Origin: Sulfuritalea sp.
GTDB lineage: Bacteria; Pseudomonadota; Gammaproteobacteria; Burkholderiales; Rhodocyclaceae
Length of the DNA: 64,000 nucleotides
Assembly (NCBI GenBank): GCA_023700805.1
Contig: JAMPYF010000001.1
Span: 248,001-312,000, forward strand
Direction of reading: 5' to 3'
Made by a program: the position numbers and the translations under genes. The first letter of the stretch is position 1. The number at the start of each line of letters is the position of its first letter. The notes beneath the pieces were generated by a model. That model saw only the letters and a program-made list of their open reading frames with translations, ran no database searches and was not told where the DNA came from. Shown in pieces: positions 24,052 through 32,287 of this stretch.

Positions 24052-24086
24052 AGACACCGGGGGCGTTCCGCGCGTCCCGGGTGTCT
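24052..24086 (+). terminator. Hairpin between rhodanese and exporter genes
   Basis: AGACACC-GGG and CCC-GGTGTCT form a long GC stem with a small loop; TATAGATTTCC follows, which is a poor U-tract. It could be a weak terminator or attenuator that lowers transcription into the exporter gene, whose Shine-Dalgarno lies about 25 bases further on. Confidence 0.5.
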
Positions 24087-24122
24087 TATAGATTTCCCAC
24101 GAGCGACCGAGGAGGAACAAGA

Positions 24123-25877
24123 ATGGTCTATACAAAAAAATCGCCGGCGCTGCTGATCATCGGGATGGTCATGCTGCTCTGGGGCTGGCTCAACGCCAGC
24201 GGCAGCATCGATGGCATGCAGCAGTATTTCCAGAAGAGCGCCTACTCCGACCACCTGAAGGTCAAGGAGAAGTTCGACGCCGAGTTCCGCGTCGCCAGCG
24301 AAATTGCCGCGGCCGAAAACAAGCCGGCGCCGGACATGAAGATGCCCAAGTCCAAGTTCGACGAGGCCAAGGCCTTCCAGGCGAACATGAGCTACATCTT
24401 CGGCGGCGTCGCCACCCTGCTCGGCCTGCTGATCCTGGTGTGGACACCGAAGGAAGGCAATCTCGACTACTACCTCTCGATCTTCCCCGGCATGGCCTAC
24501 ATCCTGCTCATCGCCTTCGTCGTGCGCTGGGGCCTCGATCCGATGTTCGCCAACTGGGGCAAGGCCGCGCAACCGACGCTGGGCTGGAACTTCGCCAGCA
24601 TCTTCAACCTGAACTACGTGGTGCTGGGCATCGTCATCGGCATCGTCATCGTCAACGTGTTCAAGATCCCGGACTGGGCGGCGAACGGCGTGCGCACCGC
24701 GCGCTTCTTCCTCAAGACCGGCGTGATCCTGCTCGGCGCACTCTACAGCGCGACCGAACTGGCGCAGCTCGGCGCCATATCGGTGCTGTTGATCGGCGTC
24801 TTCGTGCTCGGCTCGATCGGCATCGTGCTCTACATGGGCAGGCGCATGAACACCGGCAATTCGATGACCGCGGTGCTCGCCTCGGGCGTCGGCGTCTGCG
24901 GCGTCTCGGCGGCGGTGGCGGCGTCCCCGGTGGTCAATGCCAAGGCCGGCGAGATCGCCTACACCATCGGCACCATCCTGGTCTGGGGCGTCGGCTGCAT
25001 GTTCCTGTTCCCGACCATCGGCCACATGCTCGGCATGGGGCCGGTGCAGTTCGGCGCCTGGGCCGGCACCGGCATCCTCAACTCGGCGCAGGTCGCCGGC
25101 GCGGCGCTGGCCTTCGACCCGCACGGCATCGAGACGCTGAAGGTCGCCGAGATCTTCAACATCACCCGCGTCCTGTTCCTGCCCATCGTCGTGCTCTGGC
25201 TCGCCACCTGGTATGTCAAGCACGAGGTCGGCGCCGAGAAGGTCGACCTGCGCAAGGTGCTGTTCGCCAAATTCCCGCTGTTCGTGCTCGGCTTCATCCT
25301 GATGTTCCTGCTGTCGACCCTCGGCGCCTTCACGCCGTCCGGCCACTACCAGGGCAAGTACTTCAGCAGCGAGCAGATCAAGGAAGACAAGCTGCTCAAG
25401 GGCAAGGAGACCAAGGCCATCGAAGCCGAGCTGGCGCGCCTCAAGGAACCCGCCGGCGCCAAGCAGCTGCAGGATTTCTTCACCGAGAAGGCGATCAACA
25501 TCGGCCAGCGCCACGCCACGCCGGAAGATGCCTACAAGGGCCTGGCCGAGCTGATCGCCAACCGCAAGGTGTCCACCCGCGAACAGGAAACCCTGCTCAA
25601 GGCCGTCGGCAAGATGAAGGGTCTCGATGCCGTCGCCGCCGGCGCGATCGACAAGGCGAGCAAGGCGGCCTACCACAGCTCGAAGACCATCGGCGCCTTC
25701 CGCGACTGGCTGGCCTGGCTGTTCGCTTTCGGCCTGATCGGCCTCGGCATGCAGATCACCATGGCCGCGCTGAAACAGGCCGGCGGCACGCCGCTGATCA
25801 TCGGCGGCGTGGTCGGCACGATCAAGGCGGTCGGCTCGCTGATCGTGGTGCTGCTGTTCATCAAAGAGTTCATCTAA
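24123..25877 (+). CDS. YeiH/UPF0324-family putative sulfate exporter, long form
   Basis: A 584-residue membrane protein behind GAGGAGGAA. The core matches the putative sulfate exporter (PSE) family: FLKTGVILLGALYSATEL, SVLLIGVFVLGSIGIVLY, ASGVGVCGVSAAVAASPVV and GTGILNSAQVAGAALAF. It is far longer than YeiH (about 350 residues). There is an N-terminal helix plus a soluble segment (residues about 28-85), and a charged insertion of about 115 residues (404-520, Lys/Glu-rich) before the last helices. Export of sulfate or a related anion is the family assumption and is not proven. A 42-residue membrane protein follows ten bases later. Confidence 0.88.
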   Translation: MVYTKKSPALLIIGMVMLLWGWLNASGSIDGMQQYFQKSAYSDHLKVKEKFDAEFRVASEIAAAENKPAPDMKMPKSKFDEAKAFQANMSYIFGGVATLLGLLILVWTPKEGNLDYYLSIFPGMAYILLIAFVVRWGLDPMFANWGKAAQPTLGWNFASIFNLNYVVLGIVIGIVIVNVFKIPDWAANGVRTARFFLKTGVILLGALYSATELAQLGAISVLLIGVFVLGSIGIVLYMGRRMNTGNSMTAVLASGVGVCGVSAAVAASPVVNAKAGEIAYTIGTILVWGVGCMFLFPTIGHMLGMGPVQFGAWAGTGILNSAQVAGAALAFDPHGIETLKVAEIFNITRVLFLPIVVLWLATWYVKHEVGAEKVDLRKVLFAKFPLFVLGFILMFLLSTLGAFTPSGHYQGKYFSSEQIKEDKLLKGKETKAIEAELARLKEPAGAKQLQDFFTEKAINIGQRHATPEDAYKGLAELIANRKVSTREQETLLKAVGKMKGLDAVAAGAIDKASKAAYHSSKTIGAFRDWLAWLFAFGLIGLGMQITMAALKQAGGTPLIIGGVVGTIKAVGSLIVVLLFIKEFI

Positions 25878-25887
25878 GGAGAACACC

Positions 25888-26016
25888 ATGTCGGAACAAA
25901 AGTTCGAGCGCGGCACCAGCCTGTCGATCTTCGTCAGCGACCGCAGGGAAGACATCGGTTCCCTGGTCTTCGCCCTGCTGATCGCCATCGGCATCGTGCT
26001 GTTCGTCGGCCAGTAA
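25888..26016 (+). CDS. 42-residue single-pass membrane protein
   Basis: A very small gene with a strong AAGGAGAAC Shine-Dalgarno eight bases before its ATG, ten bases after the exporter stop and just ahead of a strong terminator. The product starts with a charged cytosolic stretch (MSEQKFERGTSLSIFVSDRR) and ends with one hydrophobic helix (SLVFALLIAIGIVLFV). I do not recognise a family. Position and topology suggest a small partner subunit or stabiliser of the exporter. Confidence 0.82.
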   Translation: MSEQKFERGTSLSIFVSDRREDIGSLVFALLIAIGIVLFVGQ

Positions 26017-26039
26017 GCGACTTGCTGCCGCCATAAACC

Positions 26040-26083
26040 GTCCCGCCCCGCCCGCATGTCCGCCGGGTGGGGCGGGACTTTTT
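26040..26083 (+). terminator. Rho-independent terminator
   Basis: Two 15-base arms, GTCCCGCCCCGCCCG (26040-26054) and CGGGTGGGGCGGGAC (26064-26078), pair with a single G-T mismatch and are followed by TTTTT. It ends the rhodanese/exporter/small-protein transcript. Confidence 0.92.
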
Positions 26084-26128
26084 GTCGCCGCCCCATGCGG
26101 CGGCAACGGTAGTCACGGAAAATCAGAC

Positions 26129-26593
26129 ATGAGAACACCATTGAAACTGCTGCTCTGCCACCATGGCAGCAGCGGCGCGCAAGCGGCGGAAACCCTGGCC
26201 CACGAGTTCGCCGTGCCCGGCACCACCACCCTCGTCCATTGCCTGGTCGTGCCCGAACTCTGGGCCGGCATGCAGGGCGACGACTGGCTCAACAACGCAT
26301 CGACGCGCGACGCCTTCGGCAGCTACGTCGAGGGCATGCTCGAAAGCGACGCCAGGCGCGAGTTCGCCGCGGTGGAGTCGCGCTGCAGGGAACGCGGACT
26401 GGCCTATGCGTCGGTGATGCGCTTCGGCAATCCGGCCGAAACCGTGCTCGCCGTGGCCGCCGAGGTCGGCGCCGATCTGGTGGTCATCGGTTCGCCGCGC
26501 AAGAAGGGCGAGCAGGGCCTCAACTCGCGCATGGAACTCGAAAAGCTGGTGCGCAGCCTCAGCTGTCCGCTGCTGATCGCAGCCCATCCTTGA
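26129..26593 (+). CDS. UspA-family universal stress protein
   Basis: A 154-residue single-domain UspA protein (LKLLLCHHGSSGAQAA at the N-terminus, GADLVVIGSPRKKGEQGLNS near 120). The usual G-x2-G-x9-G-S nucleotide loop is not intact, so ATP binding is doubtful. It is the fourth UspA domain in the window. The next gene begins at TTG overlapping its stop codon, so the two are coupled. Confidence 0.85.
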   Translation: MRTPLKLLLCHHGSSGAQAAETLAHEFAVPGTTTLVHCLVVPELWAGMQGDDWLNNASTRDAFGSYVEGMLESDARREFAAVESRCRERGLAYASVMRFGNPAETVLAVAAEVGADLVVIGSPRKKGEQGLNSRMELEKLVRSLSCPLLIAAHP

Positions 26594-27201
26594 GTGCAAC
26601 ACCCGCAGCGGCGCAGCTGGACCAGGTCCGCGCCGAGACCCGGCTGCCGCTTGCTGCCGCGGCCGTGTTCGAGTTCCTCGCCGACATCGAGCGCCTACTG
26701 CGCCTCAACCCCCATCTCGCCGTCGAAACCTGGCAGCCCCTGCCCGACGGCGTGCGCTTCGCGGCGCACAACGAAACCAGCGGACGGCGCCTCGAAACCT
26801 TGATACGCGTCGAGACGACGCAGTCCACGCGCACCGTCGTCCTCCGCTATGGCGATGGCCTCAAGCAGGCGACCACGCTGGCGGTCGAGGCGGCGGAGGG
26901 CGGCGGCTGCCGCCTCATCATTACCGAACTCTATCCGATCATCATGGACGCGCAGGATCCGCGCGTCGCCGAAGTCGATCGCAGCCTGGGGCCCTGGGTC
27001 GATGCGATCCGCCGCCACCTGCTCGGCCGCCGGCGCTGGGGCCGGCTGCCCGGCTGGCGCTGGTGGCACGAAAGCTTCCTGCCCGGCATGGCGCCGCGCC
27101 AGCGCCGCATCGTGCGCATGATCGTCTGGGTCGGCGTGCTCGAATTCGTCGTATTCGTTTTCGTCGCGGCGATTTTCTGGGCGCAACGCCGGGGCGGCTG
27201 A
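26590..27201 (+). CDS. SRPBCC-like protein with C-terminal membrane anchor
   Basis: About 203 residues if started at the TTG that overlaps the UspA stop (TTGA); no closer ATG or GTG exists in frame before the domain. The first 130 residues look like a START/SRPBCC lipid- or polyketide-binding fold (RLPLAAAAVFEFLADIERL, ETTQSTRTVVLRYGDGLKQA). One hydrophobic helix near the C-terminus (MIVWVGVLEFVVFVFVAAIF) anchors it in the membrane. The ligand is unknown. The start codon is the weak point of this call. Confidence 0.7.
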   Translation: MSATPAAAQLDQVRAETRLPLAAAAVFEFLADIERLLRLNPHLAVETWQPLPDGVRFAAHNETSGRRLETLIRVETTQSTRTVVLRYGDGLKQATTLAVEAAEGGGCRLIITELYPIIMDAQDPRVAEVDRSLGPWVDAIRRHLLGRRRWGRLPGWRWWHESFLPGMAPRQRRIVRMIVWVGVLEFVVFVFVAAIFWAQRRGG

Positions 27202-27213
27202 GTTTCACCGTCC

Positions 27214-27234
27214 CGCCAGCGCCAACTCCTGCGG
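27214..27234 (+). repeat. Short dispersed motif, copy C
   Basis: CGCCAGCGCCAACTCCTGCGG lies about 80-100 bases upstream of the AIM24-family gene; GGTATTCTG at about 27274 might contain its -10 box. It shares its first 15 bases with the copies at 6358, 21077 and 36845. Confidence 0.45.
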
Positions 27235-27312
27235 CACCCGCGCCGGCCTCCGCAAAGTCCGGCGGGCAAATCCGGTATTCTGTGCGCCCCAATTCAAGCC
27301 GGAGACCGCAGC

Positions 27313-28107
27313 ATGGCCATGGACGTCATTGACTATTTCATACACGGCGACGACATGCAGTTCGTCGAAATCGAGCTCGATCCGGGCGAAGCCGCGATCG
27401 GCGAGGCCGGCAGCATGATGTACATGGAGGACGGCATCACCATGGACACCGTGTTCGGCGACGCCTCGGCGCAGCAGTCCGGCCTGTTCGGCAAGCTGGT
27501 CGGCGCCGGCAAGCGGCTGATCACCGGCGAATCCCTGTTCACCACGGTCTACACCCACCAGGGCCAGGGCAAGAAGCGCGTCGCCTTCGCCGCGCCCTAC
27601 GCCGGCAAGATCATCGCCTTCGACCTGCGCAAATACGGCGGCACCATGATCTGCCAGAAGGACGCCTTCCTTTGCGCGGCCAAGGGCGTTTCGCTGGGCA
27701 TCGCCTTCCAGAGGAAACTCGGCACCGGCTTCTTCGGCGGCGAGGGCTTCATCATGCAGAAGCTCGACGGCGACGGCATGGCCTTCGCGCATTCCGGCGG
27801 CACCGTGATCGAACGCCAACTGGCGCCCGGCGAAGTCCTGCGCGTCGATACCGGCTGCGTGGTGGCCTACACGCCGAACGTCGATTTCGACATCCAGTTC
27901 GTCGGCGGCATCAAGACCGCGCTGTTCGGCGGCGAGGGCCTGTTCTTCGCCGTGCTGCGCGGCCCCGGCACGGTCTGGCTGCAGTCCCTGCCCTTCGCCC
28001 GCCTGGCCTCGCGGATTTTCGCCGCGGCGCCGGTGCGAAAAGGCGGCGGCGGCTCGGGCGGCGAGCAGGGCGGCATCCTCGGCAGCATTTTCAACGGCGA
28101 CGACTAG
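27313..28107 (+). CDS. AIM24/TIGR00266-family protein
   Basis: A 264-residue protein of the AIM24 (DUF124) family, recognised by [20 protein letters not shown] near the start, [32 protein letters not shown] and [20 protein letters not shown]. These beta-sandwich proteins occur in bacteria and mitochondria with no settled biochemical role; membrane or cofactor association has been proposed. Residues around 20-190 carry the internally repeated half-domains. A GC hairpin follows directly. The membrane protein at 4484-6187 appears to carry a divergent version of the same fold. Confidence 0.92.
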   Translation: MAMDVIDYFIHGDDMQFVEIELDPGEAAIGEAGSMMYMEDGITMDTVFGDASAQQSGLFGKLVGAGKRLITGESLFTTVYTHQGQGKKRVAFAAPYAGKIIAFDLRKYGGTMICQKDAFLCAAKGVSLGIAFQRKLGTGFFGGEGFIMQKLDGDGMAFAHSGGTVIERQLAPGEVLRVDTGCVVAYTPNVDFDIQFVGGIKTALFGGEGLFFAVLRGPGTVWLQSLPFARLASRIFAAAPVRKGGGGSGGEQGGILGSIFNGDD

Positions 28108-28108
28108 G

Positions 28109-28126
28109 GGCCGGCTTCAGCCGGCC
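28109..28126. terminator. GC hairpin between convergent genes
   Basis: GGCCGGC and GCCGGCC pair around TTCA, two bases after the AIM24 stop and ahead of the convergent HD-GYP gene end. It lacks U-tracts on both sides, so at best it is a bidirectional Rho-type or weak terminator. A similar GCCGGC hairpin is at 31401-31416. Confidence 0.4.
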
Positions 28127-28154
28127 GTAGCGGATGGCGCTCCACCCTGCTGCG

Positions 28155-29441
28155 CTACGACGCCACGATAGGATCGCTGGCCGCCCGCCTTGAATTCATC
28201 TGGAATTGATCGGCGCAGGGCTGCGCCAGGCGGTAGACCTCAGGCAGGTTGGCCGCGATCGCGTCGTAGATGCTGAGATCGAGTTGCCCTTCCTCGCACA
28301 GCAGGCGCAAGTGGTCGAGCACGGCGGGGGCCGGCAGCGCATCGCGATAGGGGCGATCCTGCGCCAGCGCCTGGAAGATGTCGGCGGCCCGCAGAATCCT
28401 GGCCTGGAACGGAATCTCGTCCCGGGTCAGGCGGAACGGATAACCCTCGCCGTCGGGCATTTCATGATGATAGGATGCCCATAGCGCGATGTCCTCGAAG
28501 CCCGGGATGCGCGACAGGATGCGGTAGGTCTCGTAGGCGTGGCTGGTGATTTGCCTGCGCTCGCGGCCGGTCAGCGGTCCGGGCTTGTCGAGCACGGCAT
28601 CCGGAATCCTCAGCTTTCCCAGGTCGTGCAGGTAGCCCGCCAGCTCCAGCTTGGCGCAGTCGTCGTGATCGAGCCTGCAGCTGTCGCCGAGTATGCCGCA
28701 CAGATAAGCCGCGACGCGCGCCACGCCCTGCGAGTGATCCACCGTGAAGTGGCTCTTGGCGTCGACCACATGGGAAAACAGCGCCGCCACGCCGAGCAGG
28801 GTCTCGATGCCGGTCTCTTCCTGCCGCGCGCTGCGCGAAATGCGTGCCATGTACTCCGCCACCGGCCCGGTTTCGAGGCCGAGCCAGAATGCCTCCTTGC
28901 GCGAGACGCTGACGAAGGCCGCGACCAGCTCCGGGTCGAACATCCGGCCGGACTGCTCGAGCACCTTGGCCCGGATCGCCGGCACGCCCTCGAGCAATTC
29001 GTCGTTGAGGATCGCCGTCCCGGCCAGGACATCGACGCGGTCGGCGAGGAAAATCAGGTTGGCGATGCGTTCGGTCTTGCCGCAGCGATCCTTGAGTTCG
29101 GCCCAATGCGTATGGTGCAGGCGGATCGCCGGCGCCAGATGCGCGAGCGGCGGGAACTTCGACAGCAGGAAGGCGCCGAGCTTGGCGTGCGTCTGCGATC
29201 CCACCCAGTCGAACTCCTCGACCAGTTGCCGGTGCAGGTCCGAGGTCGAGACGCCGATGTCGTGCAGCAGGCAGGCGTCGAAAACCATTTCCTGGTCTTG
29301 CCGCGACCAGCCGAGCTCGCGCAGGATTTCCACCGCCATGATGCCGACGCGCTTGCCATGATGCACGTCGTCGATGCCCACCAGATCCAAAGAGTCGGAA
29401 AGTGCGTGGACGACGCTTCGGAAATTGACGAACAGGGGCAT
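28155..29441 (-). CDS. HD-GYP cyclic-di-GMP phosphodiesterase-like protein with two HD domains
   Basis: A 428-residue cytosolic protein. The first HD domain (about residues 25-180) contains CLLHDIG and IRLHHTHW. The second, about 220-395, is an HD-GYP domain with YLHDLGKLRIPDAVLDKPGPL and HHEMPDGEGYPFRL, the metal and GYP residues being intact, so cyclic-di-GMP hydrolysis is plausible. The start at 29441 gives a conserved-looking N-terminus; the upstream Arg-rich extension is rejected. It is divergent from the CZB-domain gene, and both may belong to one signalling pathway. Confidence 0.9.
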   Translation of the reverse strand: MPLFVNFRSVVHALSDSLDLVGIDDVHHGKRVGIMAVEILRELGWSRQDQEMVFDACLLHDIGVSTSDLHRQLVEEFDWVGSQTHAKLGAFLLSKFPPLAHLAPAIRLHHTHWAELKDRCGKTERIANLIFLADRVDVLAGTAILNDELLEGVPAIRAKVLEQSGRMFDPELVAAFVSVSRKEAFWLGLETGPVAEYMARISRSARQEETGIETLLGVAALFSHVVDAKSHFTVDHSQGVARVAAYLCGILGDSCRLDHDDCAKLELAGYLHDLGKLRIPDAVLDKPGPLTGRERRQITSHAYETYRILSRIPGFEDIALWASYHHEMPDGEGYPFRLTRDEIPFQARILRAADIFQALAQDRPYRDALPAPAVLDHLRLLCEEGQLDLSIYDAIAANLPEVYRLAQPCADQFQMNSRRAASDPIVAS

Positions 29442-29560
29442 GGGAAAAACGGCTTGCTCAGGGATGCGGCGGATGTGCCATATCTTACTCCTCCGCGCCC
29501 GGGCGCGACGCGCCAGAACTGCCCGCGCCACGGCCGTTGGCGGCCTGCGCCTGGATTTTC

Positions 29561-29590
29561 TTGACAGCACAAGCGGGAAGTCCCTACTAT
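29561..29590 (+). promoter_or_regulatory. Sigma-70 promoter of the CZB gene
   Basis: A perfect TTGACA (29561-29566) and TACTAT (29585-29590) are separated by 18 bases. The transcript would start near 29597, leaving a leader of about 35 bases. Confidence 0.75.
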
Positions 29591-29606
29591 TACTTTGGCA
29601 ATAATA

Positions 29607-29621
29607 CTAAAACCCTTTTAG
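29607..29621 (+). promoter_or_regulatory. Palindrome in the CZB gene leader
   Basis: CTAAAA-CCC-TTTTAG is a perfect 6-base dyad at about +10 of the predicted transcript and 11 bases before the ATG. It could be an operator or a leader hairpin; no strong Shine-Dalgarno is visible in this leader. Confidence 0.4.
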
Positions 29622-29631
29622 AAACAGGCTT

Positions 29632-29994
29632 ATGGATTTCGACGACGCAATGGCGGCCCATGTCATATGGAAGATCCGCCTGGCCCGATTGATCGACGAC
29701 GCCGGCGGCGAAGATCTTGAAAGCATCGCCGCCGGCGACGATGACGTGTGCGCCTTCGGCAAGTGGATACATGGCGAGGGCGCGCGGTACAAGGCGACGC
29801 CCGCCTACCAAGAGGTGTTGAGGAAGCATGCCCATTTCCACGCCTGCGCCGCCGAGGTGTTGCGCAAGGCCGAACAAGGCGACAAGGCAGCGGCCATGAA
29901 GGTCCTCGACGGCGCTTTCGAAGCCGCCTCGCGGCAACTGGTGAACGCGGTGGTGGAACTCAGGACGGAAGCGCAACAGGTCCCGCCACCCTGA
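29632..29994 (+). CDS. Stand-alone CZB (chemoreceptor zinc-binding) domain protein
   Basis: A 120-residue protein that is little more than one CZB domain. It has the early His in AAHVIWKIRL (about residue 10), Cys in DVCAFGKWIHGEG (about 41) and the paired His in KHAHFHACAAEV, the 3His/1Cys zinc site of the family. CZB domains normally end chemoreceptors or diguanylate cyclases (DgcZ) and sense zinc or cysteine oxidation. As a free protein it may work in trans on a receptor or on the divergent HD-GYP enzyme. Confidence 0.87.
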   Translation: MDFDDAMAAHVIWKIRLARLIDDAGGEDLESIAAGDDDVCAFGKWIHGEGARYKATPAYQEVLRKHAHFHACAAEVLRKAEQGDKAAAMKVLDGAFEAASRQLVNAVVELRTEAQQVPPP

Positions 29995-30004
29995 TCGCCT
30001 GGCG

Positions 30005-30026
30005 GCGCCGCGCGGGAACGCGGCGC
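30005..30026. terminator. GC hairpin after the CZB gene
   Basis: GCGCCGCG and CGCGGCGC form an 8-base stem around CGGGAA, followed only by TTAATG. A possible terminator of the CZB transcript. Confidence 0.45.
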
Positions 30027-30075
30027 TTAATGTCCGACGGCTTGCGCTAAATCAAACCCGGCATCGCCGCAAGAG

Positions 30076-30102
30076 GCAGAATTTATTCAGTCAACATTCT
30101 GC
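30076..30102. promoter_or_regulatory. Dyad upstream of the DUF2242 lipoprotein gene
   Basis: GCAGAAT (30076-30082) and ATTCTGC (30096-30102) are perfect inverted arms 13 bases apart, in an AT-richer patch 29 bases before the ATG. It may be a repressor operator overlapping the promoter, or an mRNA hairpin. Confidence 0.4.
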
Positions 30103-30130
30103 GTGGAACTCTTGTACGGGAGGACCGGAA

Positions 30131-30649
30131 ATGCGACGAATGCGCTTGCCTGCGGCGCTGGCCGCCGTCGCTGTGCTCGAGGCCTGCGGCGGGAACCTCG
30201 GCAACCGGGATGACCAGCCATTTCGCGAACAGCCTATGCATCGCTTCGACATTGCCGCGGCGCCGGCGACTGTCTGCACTGCGGCGAAGAAGGTGTTGCT
30301 CGGCGATGGCTATGTGGTAGCCCGGGCGTCGCCCGAGGACGACCTGGCGCTGATCGGCACCAGGGAGTTCATGGCCGAAAAGGATCACCCTGCCGTGCTG
30401 CAGTTCCACGCAAGCTGCCAGCAATCGGCAGCGGGTACGGCCTTGTTCGCCACGGCGGTCGAGAGCCGCTTCGAGATCTCGCAGACCAAACAGAAAACCT
30501 CGGTGGGCATTCCGATCGTCGCACCGATTTCCGTGTCCTCGACCACCACCTCCGAGGCCATGGTCAAAGTCGGCGGCGAGACGCTGCGCGAGGAAGCCAT
30601 GTATCGGCGCTTTTTCGCCGCGGTGATGCGGGAAATCAAGCCGCGATGA
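30131..30649 (+). CDS. DUF2242-family lipoprotein
   Basis: A 172-residue exported lipoprotein after GGGAGGACC. A short signal ends in the lipobox-like LEACGG (Cys near residue 19; Glu at the -2 position is unusual). The mature part matches DUF2242 of beta-proteobacteria: FDIAAAPATVCTAAKKVLLGDGYVV, VESRFEISQTKQKTSVGIP and VKVGGETLREEAMYRRFF. Function is unknown. Confidence 0.85.
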   Translation: MRRMRLPAALAAVAVLEACGGNLGNRDDQPFREQPMHRFDIAAAPATVCTAAKKVLLGDGYVVARASPEDDLALIGTREFMAEKDHPAVLQFHASCQQSAAGTALFATAVESRFEISQTKQKTSVGIPIVAPISVSSTTTSEAMVKVGGETLREEAMYRRFFAAVMREIKPR

Positions 30650-30840
30650 AAGCTGCCGCGAGGGGGCGGGTTGCACGGCGGTCGACGGGCCATGCAGGGC
30701 TTGCCGAGGACCCCGGTCAGGGGCCGCCATCCAAGAAATCGATCCATAGCGGCCCCCCCGCGCGGTCGGCATGTTTGCATATCGAGTGTCGCGGCCAACA
30801 CTGAGCGCGCAAGCGTGGCATGACTATCGGAGGTGCTCCC

Positions 30841-31383
30841 ATGCGGCAGTTGAAACTGATCAAGGCTTTTACCCTGATGGAATCGGGGCCTGTGGTCCTC
30901 GTGACGACCCATGATCGGAACAAAGACAACATCATGACTATCTCCTGGACCATGGTGATGGATTTCACCCCGGTATTCGCCATCACCACGGGTGAGTGGA
31001 ATCACTCCTTCGCGGCCTTGCGAAAACATCGGGAGTGCGTCATTGCAATTCCCACCGTCGACCTGCTGGACAAGGTGGTCGGCATCGGGACCTGCTCCGG
31101 AGCGGACACGGACAAGTTTGCCAAGTTCAGGCTCACGCCCGTGCAGGCCAAGCTCGTCAGGCCGCCCTTGATCAAGGAATGCCTCGCCAACATTGAGTGC
31201 AAGGTCATCGACATCGTCAAAAAGCACAACATTGTCGTGCTGGAGGCGGTTGCCGCCTACATCGACACCGCACGCAAGGAGAAGCGCACGGTTCACGCGG
31301 TTGGTGACGGAACATTCATTGTCGACGGGCGCAAGATCGACCGCAAGAAAATGATGGCCTCCAAGCTCCCGTCGGGCGTTTAG
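30841..31383 (+). CDS. Flavin reductase-like (DIM6/NTAB) FMN-binding protein
   Basis: A 180-residue protein of the flavin reductase-like split-barrel family (GPVVLVTTHDRNKDNIMTIS, FAITTGEWNHSFAALRKHRE, ECVIAIPTVDLLDKVVGIGT). ATG 30841 was chosen because GGAGG lies eight bases upstream; an ATG seven codons earlier precedes it. Members reduce flavin or carry FMN in small redox steps; the substrate is unknown. The gene stands alone in a region of poorly linked genes. Confidence 0.88.
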   Translation: MRQLKLIKAFTLMESGPVVLVTTHDRNKDNIMTISWTMVMDFTPVFAITTGEWNHSFAALRKHRECVIAIPTVDLLDKVVGIGTCSGADTDKFAKFRLTPVQAKLVRPPLIKECLANIECKVIDIVKKHNIVVLEAVAAYIDTARKEKRTVHAVGDGTFIVDGRKIDRKKMMASKLPSGV

Positions 31384-31400
31384 CATTCATTGGTCGGCCC

Positions 31401-31416
31401 GCCGGCTCAAGCCGGC
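31401..31416. other. GCCGGC hairpin after the flavin-reductase gene
   Basis: GCCGGC-TCAA-GCCGGC, very like the hairpin at 28109-28126 (both contain GCCGGCTT or its complement around a 4-base loop). Probably a dispersed intergenic stem-loop; it has no U-tract. Confidence 0.4.
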
Positions 31417-31537
31417 CGGAAGCCGCCGCCTGGAAATGTTCTCCATTGCGGCCCTGCTGCGCCGCGCGCCACCCACTCCATGCTGCCCAAAGCGCAGCCA
31501 CGTCCCGCTCCTTTTTGCTTGGTGTATCGTAGGCGCC

Positions 31538-32287
31538 GTGATCCCACTTCTGCTCTTGCACGGCGCCAATGGTGCGGCGCTGGAGATCGCGCCGCTGACT
31601 TATGGGCTGCGCAAGCTTGCGCCTGTATTTGCGCCCGATCTGCCGGGTCATGGTGGCCGCCCCGTGCCACAGGCGCTCAAGTTTTCCGATTTTGCCGCCG
31701 ATGTGATTGCGCAATGCGATGCACGCGGCCTGGAGCGCTTTGCCGCAACCGGCTACAGCCTGGGCGGGACTTTGGCGCTTTACCTCGCCCGACACTATCC
31801 GCAGAGGGTGTGCGGCGTGGCAACGCTGGCCGCCAAGGTGGTGTTCGATCAAGCGACGGTCGATTTGTGGACGTACTTGATAAGCGTCGATCGCCTTGGC
31901 AAGTCGGGCAATCCACGTCAGCATGAACTCGCGCGTCTGCACTATCCTCAGGATTGGCGCGCGGTGGCGCGAGCGAACCATGCGCTTTTTCTAAGCCTGG
32001 GCACCACTCCGCCGCTGAGCGAGTCCGATCTGCTGGCAATTGACGTGCCGAGTCTGTCGCTCTCCGGTGACAACGACCAACTGGTGCCGCGCACCGAGAC
32101 CGAGTGGCTGGTGGAAAAGCTGCGCGGCCTGGGCGGATTTTTTCCTGGCCAGGCGCATCCGCTGGCGGCCGTGTCCGTTGCTTACGTCATAAACACCATG
32201 GGCCAGTGGTTGCCGCATCTGGAAAAGCCGCTCGGAAAGCAGCACTATGCGGATAGCGGTGCGCGGGCAATATTCCCAAGTCATTAG
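31538..32287 (+). CDS. Alpha/beta hydrolase
   Basis: A protein of about 249 residues if GTG 31538 is the start, which places the first strand IPLLLLHGANGAALE at the N-terminus as usual. Ser in GYSLGG is the nucleophile, Asp in SGDNDQLVP and His in GQAHPLAAV complete the triad, and DLPGHGGRP is the loop after strand 4. No family-specific substrate pocket is recognised. Codon use is a little less GC-biased than in the neighbours. An in-frame ATG 34 codons upstream is possible but adds unconserved sequence. Confidence 0.8.
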   Translation: MIPLLLLHGANGAALEIAPLTYGLRKLAPVFAPDLPGHGGRPVPQALKFSDFAADVIAQCDARGLERFAATGYSLGGTLALYLARHYPQRVCGVATLAAKVVFDQATVDLWTYLISVDRLGKSGNPRQHELARLHYPQDWRAVARANHALFLSLGTTPPLSESDLLAIDVPSLSLSGDNDQLVPRTETEWLVEKLRGLGGFFPGQAHPLAAVSVAYVINTMGQWLPHLEKPLGKQHYADSGARAIFPSH

